Shown one piece after another: positions 42,019 through 52,887 of a stretch of DNA of 64,000 nucleotides; the stretch's first letter is position 1; every line of letters starts with the position of its first letter. The stretch is from Escherichia ruysiae (GTDB lineage: Bacteria; Pseudomonadota; Gammaproteobacteria; Enterobacterales; Enterobacteriaceae), in the NCBI RefSeq assembly GCF_031323975.1, contig NZ_JAVIWS010000001.1, positions 2,232,001 to 2,296,000 of the forward strand, read 5' to 3'. The notes below the pieces were generated by a model. The model searched no databases. It saw nothing but the letters and a program-made list of their open reading frames with translations, and was not told the DNA's origin. The translations under genes and the position numbers were made by a program.

Positions 42019-42177
42019 AAGCAAACGTTTAGCTCCGCGCATACAAAACGGGTGGTAAAAAAAAGCAAACGATTATCCGGCGATCATAGCGGCTTTTTCA
42101 ACCGAAGTTTGCTGCTTTTTTCCCTTTTCTTGTGTTGACGATGAAAAACCAGGCAATTGATGCGCAAACGTTATCGT
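42019..42177. promoter_or_regulatory. Candidate PurR operators upstream of ghxP
   Basis: AAGCAAACGTTTAGCT (42019-42034), AAGCAAACGATTATCC (42063-42078) and GCGCAAACGTTATCGT (42162-42177) resemble the PurR consensus ACGCAAACGTTTNCGT, the last most closely. A purine permease is a logical PurR target; operator function is inferred from sequence only. Confidence 0.55.
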
Positions 42178-42317
42178 GGATGCGCAAAATTACGGCATTT
42201 GTAGGCAACTTGTGGCGAAGGTTTACGGTAAAAAATCACGCAAGATGGCAAAAATATTGCGGTTAAAAAGGATCACTTTGCACTGGCGAAGAAACAGCGG
42301 TGACATACAATTAAAGT

Positions 42318-42457
42318 ATCAACACTAACCGGAACCTCCACCACGTGCTCGAATGAGGTGTGTTGACGTCGGGGGAAACCCTCCCGTGTACCAGCGGGAT
42401 AGAGTGAAAGACAAAGACCGGAAAACAAACTAAAGCGCCCTTGTGGCGCTTTAGTTT
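42318..42457 (+). ncRNA. ryjA: Small RNA RyjA
   Basis: In K-12 a small RNA of about 140 nt, RyjA, lies between soxR and yjcD (ghxP) on the strand opposite to soxR, overlapping the soxR 3' end by a few bases. The plus strand here ends in a strong terminator at 42430-42458 exactly at the soxR stop. The 5' end is set from the known length, not from a promoter I can define. Function unknown. Confidence 0.65.
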
Positions 42458-42458
42458 T
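42430..42458. terminator. Terminator shared by RyjA and soxR
   Basis: A ten-base-pair stem CTAAAGCGCC/GGCGCTTTAG with a 5-nt loop and TTTT on the plus strand; A-rich sequence on the other side gives T's for soxR as well. Confidence 0.88.
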
Positions 42459-42915
42459 GTTCATCTTCCAGCAAGCGTGCGCCGGTGCCTTCTTCCCCTA
42501 AGCGGTCGCCCGGGTTACGCAACGGGCAGTCGCTACGCGAAAGGCAGCCGCAGCCAATACAACCGTCCAGTTCATCACGCAGCGCGACTAAGGTATGAAT
42601 GCGCCGATCCAGTTCTTCTCGCCATTGCGAAGATAGCTGTTTCCACTCTTTCGCACTTAACGTATGCCCTTCGGGCAACACACCAAACGCTTCACCAATG
42701 GTCGCCAGCGGAATGCCGATGCGTTGAGCAATTTTGATAATTGCGACGTATCGCAACACATCACGCTTATATCGCCGCTGATTACCGCTATTGCGGATAC
42801 TGGTAATCAATCCTTTGCTTTCATAGAAGTGCAGCGCCGATACCGCCACGCCGCTACGTTTCGCCACTTCGCCTGGAGTAAGCAAGGCTTTAATGCGGGG
42901 TAATTTCTTTTCCAT
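42451..42915 (-). CDS. soxR: Redox-sensing regulator SoxR
   Basis: A 154-residue MerR-family activator with an N-terminal winged helix ([21 protein letters not shown]) and the C-terminal [2Fe-2S] ligands in [12 protein letters not shown]. Oxidation of the cluster by redox-cycling drugs or nitric oxide turns on soxS. It appears identical to the K-12 protein as I recall it. Divergent from soxS, with the operator between them. Confidence 0.97.
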   Translation of the reverse strand: MEKKLPRIKALLTPGEVAKRSGVAVSALHFYESKGLITSIRNSGNQRRYKRDVLRYVAIIKIAQRIGIPLATIGEAFGVLPEGHTLSAKEWKQLSSQWREELDRRIHTLVALRDELDGCIGCGCLSRSDCPLRNPGDRLGEEGTGARLLEDEQN

Positions 42916-42922
42916 AAATCGC

Positions 42923-42953
42923 TTTACCTCAAGTTAACTTGAGGAATTATACT
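42923..42953 (+). promoter_or_regulatory. soxS promoter with SoxR operator
   Basis: An 18-bp perfect palindrome CCTCAAGTTAACTTGAGG at 42927-42944 lies between TTTACC (-35, 42923) and TATACT (-10, 42948). The spacer is 19 bp, the overlong spacing typical of MerR-family promoters. Confidence 0.95.
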
Positions 42954-43000
42954 CCCCAACAGATGAATTAACGAACTGAACACTGAAAAGAGGCAGATTT

Positions 43001-43324
43001 ATGTCCCATCAGAAAATTATTCAGGATCTTATCGCATGGATTGACGAGCATATCGACCAGCCGCTGAACATTGATGTGGTGGCGAAAAAATCAGGTTATT
43101 CAAAGTGGTATTTACAACGAATGTTCCGCACTGTGACGCATCAGACGCTTGGCGATTACATTCGTCAACGCCGACTGCTACTGGCTGCCGTTGAACTGCG
43201 CACCACCGAGCGCCCTATTTTTGATATCGCGATGGATCTGGGTTACGTTTCACAGCAGACCTTTTCCCGCGTTTTCCGTCGGCAATTTGATCGCACTCCC
43301 AGCGATTACCGCCACCGGATCTAG
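43001..43324 (+). CDS. soxS: SoxS, superoxide-response transcriptional activator
   Basis: A 107-residue AraC/XylS-family protein consisting only of the two helix-turn-helix DNA-binding motifs (GYSKWYLQRMFR and YVSQQTFSRVFRRQ). It activates the soxRS regulon. It is transcribed from the SoxR-controlled promoter and convergent with pdeC, with 2 bp between the stops. Confidence 0.96.
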   Translation: MSHQKIIQDLIAWIDEHIDQPLNIDVVAKKSGYSKWYLQRMFRTVTHQTLGDYIRQRRLLLAAVELRTTERPIFDIAMDLGYVSQQTFSRVFRRQFDRTPSDYRHRI

Positions 43325-43326
43325 GG

Positions 43327-44913
43327 TTACTGCCCGCGCATGGCGTCATGCGCGGGTAATTGCTCTGCCCATGCCATAAAAACCTGCGGCGGCATCGCCT
43401 TTGCAAAGTACCAGCCCTGACAATAGCGCACGCCGCGTTTGCGCAGCCAGTTGACCTGATCCTCCGTTTCCACCCCTTCTGCAATCGTTTTTAGACCCAG
43501 ACTGTGTGCCAGTTCGATGATATGTTCTGCAATCAAATGGCTGGTTTTATGCGTGGTCAACGTCTCAACAAACGATTTATCGATTTTCAGGATATCAATA
43601 TTCAATGAGTTAAGGTTATGCAGGTTGGAGTAGCCAATACCAAAGTCATCGATCGCCACTTCGTAACCAGCCTGACGGAAAGCCAGAATAATCGGTGTCA
43701 TTTTGGCGACATCTAAAAATGCATGTTCAGTGACTTCAAATTTAATTTGCTGCGGACGCACGGTGAATTGTTCTATTTTTTGATTAGTTAAGGCAATCAC
43801 CCTTGAAGTATGAAAATCGGAGGCAGACAAATTAATTGAAGTAGATAATTCAGGGTGTTTTGCCAGCCAGGAACCGAGATCGTCAAACACCATGTTAATG
43901 ACATAATCTGTCACCTGCGCAATTAGACCCTCTTGTTCCGCCAGCGGAATAAACTCTGCTGGCGTCATTACCTGTCCCTGATTCCCCGGCCAGCGTAGCA
44001 ATGCCTCAGCACCAATACATTTATTCGTTTTAATATCAATAATCGGTTGGTAATAGAGACAAAGCTGCCGTTTTTCGAGGGCACGTTGCAATTTACGCTT
44101 AGGTGACTGGTACTTCTGGTTTATACGCAGCCAGAGTAAAAGAAGCACCAGGCTGCCCATAATGCCTGCCGGTAAGGCAAATACAAGGTGATTATAAAAG
44201 TGTGACAAAATACGCTGATTGGAGGTTGCAACGATAGCAGCAATGGGACGTTTTGTTGAATGGACTATCGCATATAAATAACCGTTCTGCTGTACGGTTA
44301 TTTCCCTTTGATGAATCAATGGTGAGAATTTTTCTGCTGAGGCTTGTTTACTTAAAGAGAAAAAGGTTTTCGTCACCGTATCATATACCCCCCATTGCAG
44401 CGTTGGATCGTCAGACATCACCTCGCTCCAGAATAAAGGGTTAATTACCGCGACATAGTTTCCTCGTTGCATATAGGTCATTTTATAACCGGCAAAAAAA
44501 GGAGTGTCGCGATAATAATAGATTGAGACATTAGGTTCACGCTTATAGTTCGCTGGCGATATCGTATAGCCGTTAACGGGAGCCATTAATGTTGAGCATA
44601 AAAAAAGGTTATCGTGGGCATAGATCAATTCGTTGATATAAAGATAACCACGGATAATATTCAACATTTGTTGTTGATGAGTGGGAGTACAAATTTGTCC
44701 CTGATAGCGTTCCGCATCGTCGCTTGCTAAATCTGCCTGGCGAATGACCAGCTCGGATTTCTCCAGTGCCAACTGGGCAAAAGCACGAAGTTGATTATTC
44801 GCTTCCGCTTTAGCCCAAAGAAAGGCGATCCATAGCGACAGAATGATGGGAAGGAGGACTACAAAGATAATACCCGGCAACGCCAGCAATTTGTGTCGCA
44901 CACTATGACTCAT
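43327..44913 (-). CDS. pdeC: Cyclic-di-GMP phosphodiesterase PdeC (CSS-EAL)
   Basis: A 528-residue inner-membrane phosphodiesterase. TM1 is at about 10-33, then the periplasmic CSS domain with cysteines near residues 75 and 106, TM2 near 240, and a complete cytosolic EAL domain ([38 protein letters not shown]). In E. coli, DsbA/DsbB-dependent disulfide formation keeps it inactive. The motif that names the domain reads C-S-T here rather than C-S-S. ATG 44913 has AGGGAA; the frame from TTG at 44922 is not needed. The sensor domain is clearly more diverged from my memory of K-12 than other genes here. Confidence 0.93.
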   Translation of the reverse strand: MSHSVRHKLLALPGIIFVVLLPIILSLWIAFLWAKAEANNQLRAFAQLALEKSELVIRQADLASDDAERYQGQICTPTHQQQMLNIIRGYLYINELIYAHDNLFLCSTLMAPVNGYTISPANYKREPNVSIYYYRDTPFFAGYKMTYMQRGNYVAVINPLFWSEVMSDDPTLQWGVYDTVTKTFFSLSKQASAEKFSPLIHQREITVQQNGYLYAIVHSTKRPIAAIVATSNQRILSHFYNHLVFALPAGIMGSLVLLLLWLRINQKYQSPKRKLQRALEKRQLCLYYQPIIDIKTNKCIGAEALLRWPGNQGQVMTPAEFIPLAEQEGLIAQVTDYVINMVFDDLGSWLAKHPELSTSINLSASDFHTSRVIALTNQKIEQFTVRPQQIKFEVTEHAFLDVAKMTPIILAFRQAGYEVAIDDFGIGYSNLHNLNSLNIDILKIDKSFVETLTTHKTSHLIAEHIIELAHSLGLKTIAEGVETEDQVNWLRKRGVRYCQGWYFAKAMPPQVFMAWAEQLPAHDAMRGQ

Positions 44914-45360
44914 TTCTATCAATTCCCTGCCTGGTTATACCTGGTCATTGCAAGGTTAAAACCCTGGCTACCGACGACGTTAGATAAATCTTACGGTATA
45001 AATAGCACTTTTGCCTGATTTGAAATTGATACCTTCATAATCTTTGTTTAAATAAAAATAACTCGCTGATATCAAAAGGGCTTTGCTGAAAAAATGCAGG
45101 TCAGGCAGGAAGTTAAAATATTTCTTTATTATGCATTGTCTCGATTTCACTGAAAAACCACATAATTAGTGCAGCAATAAAAGTAGCAGCATAATCTGGC
45201 TAACAAACGAGCAATTGTGATATAGTTCACAAAAATTTATGAAACAAACTAAGTGTTTCATTTTATGTTCTGAAAGTCCCGCGATAGCCAGAGTGTATCA
45301 CGCCCCCCGTGAGTAATACCGTGCTATCCAGGGCTTGGTAATTTTCAGAGGAAATGTTTG
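44914..45360. other. pdeC-yjcB intergenic region
   Basis: About 450 bp, A/T-rich, with no ORF I can support. A perfect CRP consensus lies at 45216-45231. AGAGGAAA before 45361 is the yjcB ribosome-binding site. Confidence 0.55.
45216..45231. promoter_or_regulatory. CRP consensus site upstream of yjcB
   Basis: TGTGA-TATAGT-TCACA is an exact match to the CRP palindrome. It lies 130 bp before yjcB and about 300 bp before pdeC. I know of no described CRP control here; regulation of yjcB is more likely by distance. Confidence 0.55.
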
Positions 45361-45642
45361 ATGGCTACCCTCACCACTGGCGTGGTTCTCCTTCGCTGGC
45401 AGCTTCTTAGCGCCATATTGATGTTTCTGGCCAGCACGCTCAACATCCGTTTCCGGCGCTCTGATTATGTCGGGCTGGCAGTGATCAGTAGCGGTCTGGG
45501 CGTGGTTTCCGCCTGTTGGTTCGCAATGGGGTTGCTTGGCATCACAATGACCGATATTACTGCCATCTGGCACAACATTGAGTCGGTGATGGTGGAAGGG
45601 ATGGGTCAAACTCCACCACAGTGGCCGATGATTTTGACCTGA
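45361..45642 (+). CDS. yjcB: Small inner-membrane protein YjcB
   Basis: A 93-residue protein with two or three hydrophobic segments (about 6-26 and 35-60), of unknown function. ATG 45361 follows AGAGGAAA, giving the K-12 length. It is convergent with ssb. Confidence 0.88.
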   Translation: MATLTTGVVLLRWQLLSAILMFLASTLNIRFRRSDYVGLAVISSGLGVVSACWFAMGLLGITMTDITAIWHNIESVMVEGMGQTPPQWPMILT

Positions 45643-45648
45643 TATGTA

Positions 45649-45678
45649 GAAGCCTCCATAACGGAGGCTTCTTTTTTA
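45649..45678 (+). terminator. Terminator of yjcB
   Basis: A nine-base-pair stem GAAGCCTCC/GGAGGCTTC followed by TTTTTT, seven bases after the yjcB stop. Confidence 0.88.
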
Positions 45679-45740
45679 TGGCTGGCGGATGCTTCAATCA
45701 CCCACATTAAAACAATATAACCTATTGTTTTAATGACAAA

Positions 45741-46277
45741 TCAGAACGGAATGTCGTCATCGAAATCCATCGGCGGCTCGTTAGACGGCGCTGCCGGAGC
45801 GGACTGCTGCGGGCGAGACTGCGCACCGCCGCTGAACTGATTGCCACCCTGCGGCTGCTGAGGCTGCCCCCAACCGCCCTGCGGCTGACCGCCACCGACG
45901 TTACCGCCTGCCGGTGCGCCGCCGCCCTGGCGACCACCCAGCATCTGCATGGTGCCGCCAACGTTCACCACGACTTCTGTGGTGTAGCGATCCTGGCCGG
46001 ATTGGTCAGTCCATTTGCGGGTACGCAGCTGACCTTCGATATAAACCTGAGAACCTTTACGCAGATATTCGCTGGCAACTTCCGCCAGTTTGCCGAACAG
46101 CACAACACGGTGCCATTCAGTCTGCTCTTTCATCTCGCCGGTCGCTTTATCACGCCAGGATTCGGAAGTAGCCAGCGTAATGTTGGCAACTGCGCCACCA
46201 TTCGGCATATAGCGTACTTCCGGGTCCTGGCCCAGATTACCAACGAGAATAACCTTATTTACGCCTCTGCTGGCCAT
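45741..46277 (-). CDS. ssb: Single-stranded DNA-binding protein SSB
   Basis: A 178-residue protein with an N-terminal OB fold ([20 protein letters not shown]...), a Gly/Gln-rich linker, and the acidic tail DFDDDIPF that recruits partner proteins. It coats single-stranded DNA in replication and repair. Divergent from uvrA, with a shared LexA box between them. Confidence 0.97.
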   Translation of the reverse strand: MASRGVNKVILVGNLGQDPEVRYMPNGGAVANITLATSESWRDKATGEMKEQTEWHRVVLFGKLAEVASEYLRKGSQVYIEGQLRTRKWTDQSGQDRYTTEVVVNVGGTMQMLGGRQGGGAPAGGNVGGGQPQGGWGQPQQPQGGNQFSGGAQSRPQQSAPAAPSNEPPMDFDDDIPF

Positions 46278-46426
46278 GTCGTGTCTCCTGAAAAAAACGT
46301 TCTAATAAGTGTAAACGCGCGATTGTAGCATTACCAATAGCGGTTTTACCACGATGTGACCTCGGTTCCGGTAAACAAACATGGCCCGACATTGTTACAC
46401 AGCACTCCGGGTTTTGCATTCCAATA

Positions 46427-46442
46427 CTGTATATTCATTCAG
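46427..46442. promoter_or_regulatory. LexA (SOS) box of uvrA / ssb
   Basis: CTGTATATTCATTCAG is the SOS box of the uvrA-ssb intergenic region, matching CTG-N10-CAG. Confidence 0.92.
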
Positions 46443-46527
46443 GTCGATTTGTGTCATAATTAACCGTTTGTGATCGCCGGTAGCGCCATGCCGCCGGGCA
46501 AAAAAGTGTTTAATCCGGGAAAGGTGA

Positions 46528-49350
46528 ATGGATAAGATCGAAGTTCGGGGCGCCCGCACCCATAATCTCAAGAATATCAACCTCGTTATCCCCCGCGACA
46601 AACTGATTGTCGTCACCGGGCTTTCGGGTTCTGGCAAATCCTCGCTCGCTTTCGACACCTTATATGCCGAAGGGCAGCGTCGTTACGTTGAATCCCTTTC
46701 CGCCTACGCGCGGCAGTTTCTGTCACTGATGGAAAAACCGGATGTCGATCATATTGAGGGGCTTTCTCCCGCCATCTCAATTGAACAGAAATCGACGTCT
46801 CATAACCCGCGTTCCACAGTGGGGACCATCACTGAAATCCACGACTATTTGCGTCTGCTGTACGCTCGCGTCGGCGAGCCGCGCTGCCCGGACCACGACG
46901 TTCCGCTGGCGGCGCAAACTGTCAGCCAGATGGTGGATAACGTGCTTTCGCAGCCGGAAGGCAAACGTCTGATGCTACTCGCGCCAATCATCAAAGAGCG
47001 CAAAGGCGAACACACTAAAACGCTGGAGAATCTGGCGAGTCAGGGTTATATCCGCGCGCGTATTGATGGCGAAGTCTGCGATCTTTCCGATCCGCCGAAA
47101 CTGGAACTGCAAAAGAAACACACCATTGAAGTGGTTATCGATCGCTTCAAGGTGCGTGACGATCTTACCCAGCGTCTGGCGGAATCGTTTGAAACCGCAC
47201 TGGAGCTTTCCGGCGGTACGGCGGTTGTTGCGGATATGGACGATCCCAAAGCGGAAGAACTGCTGTTCTCCGCGAACTTCGCCTGCCCGATTTGCGGCTA
47301 CAGTATGCGTGAACTGGAACCACGCCTGTTCTCGTTTAACAACCCGGCGGGCGCCTGCCCGACCTGTGACGGCCTCGGCGTACAGCAATATTTCGATCCC
47401 GATCGCGTGATCCAGAACCCGGAACTGTCGCTGGCTGGCGGGGCGATCCGTGGCTGGGATCGCCGCAACTTCTATTATTTCCAGATGCTGAAATCACTGG
47501 CAGATCACTATAAGTTTGACGTCGAAGCGCCGTGGGGCAGTCTGAGCGCAAACGTGCATAAAGTGGTGCTGTACGGTTCTGGCAAAGAAAATATCGAATT
47601 TAAATACATGAACGATCGCGGCGATACCTCCATCCGCCGCCATCCGTTCGAAGGCGTGCTGCACAATATGGAGCGCCGTTATAAAGAGACGGAATCCAGC
47701 GCGGTACGTGAAGAGTTAGCTAAGTTTATCAGCAATCGTCCGTGCGCCAGTTGTGAAGGGACGCGTTTGCGCCGTGAAGCGCGCCATGTTTATGTCGAGA
47801 ATACGCCGCTGCCTGCAATCTCTGACATGAGCATCGGTCATGCGATGGAGTTCTTCAACAATCTCAAACTCGCCGGACAACGCGCGAAGATTGCGGAAAA
47901 AATCCTCAAAGAGATTGGTGACCGGCTGAAATTCCTCGTTAACGTTGGGCTGAATTACCTGACACTTTCCCGCTCGGCAGAGACACTTTCCGGCGGCGAA
48001 GCCCAGCGTATCCGTCTGGCGAGCCAGATTGGCGCAGGGCTGGTTGGCGTTATGTATGTGCTGGATGAGCCGTCTATCGGCCTGCACCAGCGCGATAACG
48101 AACGTTTGCTGGGTACGCTTATCCATCTGCGCGATCTTGGTAATACCGTGATTGTGGTGGAACACGATGAAGACGCGATTCGCGCGGCTGACCACGTTAT
48201 CGACATCGGTCCGGGCGCAGGTGTTCACGGTGGTGAAGTGGTCGCGGAAGGATCGCTGGAAGCGATTATGGCAGTGCCAGAGTCGTTGACCGGGCAGTAC
48301 ATGAGCGGTAAACGCAAGATTGAAGTGCCGAAGAAACGCGTCCCTGCGAATCCGGAAAAAGTGCTGAAACTGACAGGCGCACGCGGCAACAACCTGAAAG
48401 ATGTGACGCTAACGTTGCCAGTAGGCCTGTTTACCTGCATTACAGGGGTTTCAGGTTCCGGTAAATCGACGCTGATTAACGATACCCTGTTCCCGATTGC
48501 CCAACGCCAGTTGAACGGCGCGACTATCGCCGAACCGGCACCCTACCGTGATATTCAGGGGCTGGAGCATTTCGATAAAGTCATCGATATCGACCAAAGC
48601 CCAATTGGTCGTACTCCGCGTTCCAACCCGGCAACCTATACCGGCGTGTTTACGCCTGTGCGCGAATTGTTTGCGGGCGTACCGGAATCCCGCGCGCGCG
48701 GTTATACGCCAGGACGGTTCAGCTTTAACGTCCGTGGCGGACGCTGCGAAGCCTGTCAGGGCGATGGCGTGATCAAAGTTGAAATGCACTTCCTGCCGGA
48801 TATTTACGTACCGTGCGATCAGTGCAAAGGTAAACGCTATAACCGCGAAACGCTGGAGATAAAGTACAAAGGCAAAACCATCCACGAAGTGCTGGATATG
48901 ACCATCGAAGAGGCGCGAGAGTTCTTTGATGCCGTACCGGCGCTGGCGCGTAAGCTGCAAACGTTGATGGACGTTGGCCTGACGTACATCCGCCTCGGGC
49001 AGTCCGCCACCACGCTTTCCGGTGGTGAAGCCCAGCGCGTGAAGCTGGCGCGTGAGCTATCAAAACGCGGCACCGGGCAGACGCTGTATATTCTCGATGA
49101 GCCGACCACCGGTCTGCACTTTGCCGATATTCAGCAACTGCTCGACGTACTGCATAAACTGCGCGATCAGGGCAACACCATTGTGGTGATTGAGCACAAT
49201 CTGGACGTGATTAAAACCGCCGACTGGATTGTCGATCTTGGCCCGGAAGGCGGCAGCGGCGGCGGCGAGATCCTCGTCTCCGGTACGCCAGAAACCGTCG
49301 CGGAATGCGAAGCTTCGCATACAGCGCGCTTCCTCAAACCAATGCTGTAA
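46528..49350 (+). CDS. uvrA: Excinuclease ABC subunit A
   Basis: A 940-residue ATPase of the ABC superfamily that finds DNA lesions in nucleotide excision repair. There are two Walker A motifs (GLSGSGKSS near 31 and GVSGSGKST near 640), two signature LSGGEAQR motifs (about 488 and 830), and zinc-finger cysteines (CPIC...CPTC near 253-280; CEAC...CDQC near 740-770). It begins from an SOS promoter. Confidence 0.97.
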   Translation: MDKIEVRGARTHNLKNINLVIPRDKLIVVTGLSGSGKSSLAFDTLYAEGQRRYVESLSAYARQFLSLMEKPDVDHIEGLSPAISIEQKSTSHNPRSTVGTITEIHDYLRLLYARVGEPRCPDHDVPLAAQTVSQMVDNVLSQPEGKRLMLLAPIIKERKGEHTKTLENLASQGYIRARIDGEVCDLSDPPKLELQKKHTIEVVIDRFKVRDDLTQRLAESFETALELSGGTAVVADMDDPKAEELLFSANFACPICGYSMRELEPRLFSFNNPAGACPTCDGLGVQQYFDPDRVIQNPELSLAGGAIRGWDRRNFYYFQMLKSLADHYKFDVEAPWGSLSANVHKVVLYGSGKENIEFKYMNDRGDTSIRRHPFEGVLHNMERRYKETESSAVREELAKFISNRPCASCEGTRLRREARHVYVENTPLPAISDMSIGHAMEFFNNLKLAGQRAKIAEKILKEIGDRLKFLVNVGLNYLTLSRSAETLSGGEAQRIRLASQIGAGLVGVMYVLDEPSIGLHQRDNERLLGTLIHLRDLGNTVIVVEHDEDAIRAADHVIDIGPGAGVHGGEVVAEGSLEAIMAVPESLTGQYMSGKRKIEVPKKRVPANPEKVLKLTGARGNNLKDVTLTLPVGLFTCITGVSGSGKSTLINDTLFPIAQRQLNGATIAEPAPYRDIQGLEHFDKVIDIDQSPIGRTPRSNPATYTGVFTPVRELFAGVPESRARGYTPGRFSFNVRGGRCEACQGDGVIKVEMHFLPDIYVPCDQCKGKRYNRETLEIKYKGKTIHEVLDMTIEEAREFFDAVPALARKLQTLMDVGLTYIRLGQSATTLSGGEAQRVKLARELSKRGTGQTLYILDEPTTGLHFADIQQLLDVLHKLRDQGNTIVVIEHNLDVIKTADWIVDLGPEGGSGGGEILVSGTPETVAECEASHTARFLKPML

Positions 49351-49357
49351 TCACAAA

Positions 49358-49377
49358 GGCCGCTTTCTGAGCGGCCT
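49358..49377. terminator. uvrA terminator-like hairpin
   Basis: AGGCCGC pairs with GCGGCCT around a TTTCTGA loop, just after the uvrA stop. No strong T-run follows; the same hairpin arms reappear at 49488. Confidence 0.6.
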
Positions 49378-49412
49378 CAGACTGATGACAAAGTCTAAAA
49401 ATGTGCTCGGAC

Positions 49413-49441
49413 AGTCCCCTCGCCCCTCCGGGGAGAGGGGG
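49413..49441. repeat. GC-rich intergenic palindrome (boxC-like, tentative)
   Basis: CCCCTCGCCCCTCCGGGG-type imperfect palindrome between uvrA and yjbR. Its composition resembles the dispersed GC-rich repeats of E. coli called boxC; membership is not checked. Confidence 0.4.
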
Positions 49442-49487
49442 AAAACCGTGCCGCTTTTGACTTTTAAACCAGTTTTTCAGCAATATC

Positions 49488-49511
49488 AGGCCGCTTTCTG
49501 AACGGTCTTTT
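49488..49511. terminator. Second hairpin before yjbR, partial copy of 49358
   Basis: AGGCCGCTTTCTGAACGGTCTTTT repeats the arm and loop of the hairpin at 49358-49377 and ends in TTTT. It could terminate transcription of either convergent gene. Confidence 0.5.
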
Positions 49512-49515
49512 CCTT

Positions 49516-49872
49516 TCAGAGTTGTACCAGCAATTTGCGTTTTTCTTCCGGCAGCAAATTCACCGCCTGCTGATACGACGCATCGACCAGATAATAGATT
49601 TGCGAATCCGGCAACGATCCGTCGAGATATACGGTACTCCAGTGCGCTTTATTCAGATGTCGGCTGGGACGTACATCGCTGTGCTGCTGACGCAGAAGAT
49701 CCGCCAGTTCCGGGCTGGTTTTCAGCGAAACCGCCGGGCGATTTTCCACTTCTTTCACCATCGCAAACAGCACATCTTCCACTTTGATTTGCGTCGCTTT
49801 CCAGTCGCTGTGAACGCTCTGTTCAGCGCCAGGTTTTGCCATGCAATATTGTAGCAACTCCGATATGGTCAT
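49516..49872 (-). CDS. yjbR: MmcQ/YjbR family DNA-binding-fold protein YjbR
   Basis: A 118-residue protein of the double-wing CyaY-like fold. The family motifs HLNKAHWSTVYL and SYQQAVNLLPEEKR are present. Function unknown. Its gene follows yjbQ after 3 bp, suggesting co-transcription. Confidence 0.92.
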   Translation of the reverse strand: MTISELLQYCMAKPGAEQSVHSDWKATQIKVEDVLFAMVKEVENRPAVSLKTSPELADLLRQQHSDVRPSRHLNKAHWSTVYLDGSLPDSQIYYLVDASYQQAVNLLPEEKRKLLVQL

Positions 49873-49875
49873 TTT

Positions 49876-50292
49876 TTACTCCCCTTGTAGTGTCGCGATG
49901 ATGCGACGCGATCCGCCGTGGACACGATGTTCCCCCAGCCAGATACCCTGCCAGGTGCCGGTCTGAATACGTCCTTTATGCACTGGCAAAACAAGCGATA
50001 CTCCCAGCATTGAGGATTTGATATGAGAAGGCATATCATCTGCCCCTTCATAATCATGCTCATAGTTTCCGTTATCGGGAACAGTGCGGAGGAAAAAACG
50101 CTCCATGTCCTGGCGTACCGTGGGGTCGCAATTCTCATTAAGTGTCAGAGAGGCGGAAGTGTGTTGCAGCAACAGGTGCAGTAAACCGACATTAACACGC
50201 GGCATATCTGCCAGTTGATTCAGAATTTCATCCGTTACCAGATGAAACCCGCGAGATTTGGCGCTAAGCGTGAGCGTCTTTTGATACCACAT
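49876..50292 (-). CDS. yjbQ: UPF0047 family protein YjbQ
   Basis: A 138-residue protein with conserved residues [11 protein letters not shown] and the C-terminal Gly-Thr-Trp-Gln-Gly-Ile motif of the UPF0047 family. A thiamine phosphate synthase-like activity has been reported for members. AAGGAG precedes the ATG. First of a probable yjbQ-yjbR operon. Confidence 0.92.
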   Translation of the reverse strand: MWYQKTLTLSAKSRGFHLVTDEILNQLADMPRVNVGLLHLLLQHTSASLTLNENCDPTVRQDMERFFLRTVPDNGNYEHDYEGADDMPSHIKSSMLGVSLVLPVHKGRIQTGTWQGIWLGEHRVHGGSRRIIATLQGE

Positions 50293-50402
50293 GTGCTGCT
50301 CCTTGATAAAACTCTCTTAATCAGTTTGCAGCAAGACAGCGAAAGGATAAAGGTGTGATTAAAAAAACAGCATTCGGGAGAGTGACACACTCTCCCGCAC
50401 TA

Positions 50403-51451
<1,049 letters not shown>

Positions 51452-52645
51452 TTACATCACTGCAGCAAACGCCTTTGCAACGCGCTGCACGTTCGCAGAG
51501 TTAAGCCCGGCAACACACATACGACCGCTGGCGATCAGGTAAACGCCAAATTCCTCGCGCAGGCGATCGACCTGAGCGGCGCTTAAACCGGTATAGCTGA
51601 ACATGCCGCGTTGCTTAAGCAGGTAATCAAAATTGCGCTCCGGCATCTCAGTGCTCAACACCCGCACCAGTTGCTGACGCATTGCCAGAATACGGGTTCG
51701 CATTTCTTCTACTTCTGCCAACCAACTGGCTTTCAACGCCTCATCATTCAGCACCGTTGCCACTACCTGTGCACCAAAATTCGGCGGGCTGGAGTAAATA
51801 CGGCGCACAGTAGCTTTCAGTTGCCCCAGCACACGGCCTGCGGCTTCGGCATCTTCACACACCACCGAAAGACCGCCGACACGTTCGCCGTACAGGGAGA
51901 AAATTTTCGAGAATGAATTGCTTACCAGAGCAGGTAATCCGGCGCTGGCAATGGCGCGAATGGCGTAGGCATCCTCTTCCATACCGGCACCAAATCCTTG
52001 ATAAGCGATATCGAGAAATGGGATAAGCTCGCGTGCTTTGAGAATTTCAATGACTGCGTCCCATTGGTCGTTGGTGAGATCGGCGCCCGTTGGGTTATGA
52101 CAGCACGGATGCAGCAGCACAATACTGCGGGCAGGCAATGTTTTTAGCGTCGCCAACAGATCGTCAAAACGCACACCGTTGGTCACTTCATCATACCAGG
52201 GGTAAGTGCTCACTTCGAATCCAGCCCCGGCAAATATTGCTACGTGATTTTCCCAGGTGGGATCGCTGACCCACACACCTGATTCCGGGAAGTAGCGTTT
52301 CAGGAAGTCAGCCCCCACTTTCAATGCCCCTGAACCGCCAAGCGTTTGAATAGTCGCCACGCGCTGTTGTTGTAACACCGGATGATTAGCGCCAAACAGC
52401 AGTGGCGCAATAGCATGGCGATAGCTGTTAAGCCCTTCCATCGGTAGATAAAGTGAAGCGCCATGAGGCTGCGCATTCAGGCGCGCTTCCGCTTCTTCGA
52501 CGGCTTTTAATTGTGGAATAATCCCGTCTTCGTTGTAGTACAGACCGATACTCAAATTCACTTTGTCGCTGCGAGGGTCTTCTTTAAAACGCTCCATAAG
52601 CGAAAGAATCGGGTCGCCAGCGTAGGCGTCAACTTTTTGAAACAC
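51452..52645 (-). CDS. tyrB: Aromatic-amino-acid aminotransferase TyrB
   Basis: A 397-residue PLP-dependent class I aminotransferase for tyrosine, phenylalanine and leucine synthesis. The PLP lysine lies in [16 protein letters not shown] (near 247), with conserved PTWENH and HNPTG. It starts with GTG at 52645, as in E. coli; the upstream in-frame region is not coding. TyrR sites are expected upstream, but I could not mark them with confidence. Confidence 0.95.
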   Translation of the reverse strand: MFQKVDAYAGDPILSLMERFKEDPRSDKVNLSIGLYYNEDGIIPQLKAVEEAEARLNAQPHGASLYLPMEGLNSYRHAIAPLLFGANHPVLQQQRVATIQTLGGSGALKVGADFLKRYFPESGVWVSDPTWENHVAIFAGAGFEVSTYPWYDEVTNGVRFDDLLATLKTLPARSIVLLHPCCHNPTGADLTNDQWDAVIEILKARELIPFLDIAYQGFGAGMEEDAYAIRAIASAGLPALVSNSFSKIFSLYGERVGGLSVVCEDAEAAGRVLGQLKATVRRIYSSPPNFGAQVVATVLNDEALKASWLAEVEEMRTRILAMRQQLVRVLSTEMPERNFDYLLKQRGMFSYTGLSAAQVDRLREEFGVYLIASGRMCVAGLNSANVQRVAKAFAAVM

Positions 52646-52827
52646 GCGATGGTTCTCCAGGTTTACGGGCAGGTGGTTAAAACACAATAAACCGGAAGAT
52701 GGGGAAGATCGAGAGGATGTTTAGCAATGAGCAGCAATTAATAACGCAGCGAAGCTGATAAAAAACGCAAAACCTTCAGAGGTACGAACGACAAGAGTGT
52801 ATCAATTTATTGAATTTACATAAATTT

Positions 52828-52862
52828 GCAGGCCGGATAAGGCTTTCACACCGCATCCGGCA
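52828..52862. repeat. REP element between tyrB and alr
   Basis: A single REP unit (GCAGGCCGGATAAGGC... to CGCATCCGGCAC) downstream of alr and upstream of tyrB, same family as the other units here. Confidence 0.85.
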
Positions 52863-52887
52863 CAGACAATCAACTATTGCAGAACGA

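Noticed and set aside
52795..52835. TyrR box upstream of tyrB
   Set aside because: TGTAAA is present but the matching right half at N6 spacing is not; too weak to call.
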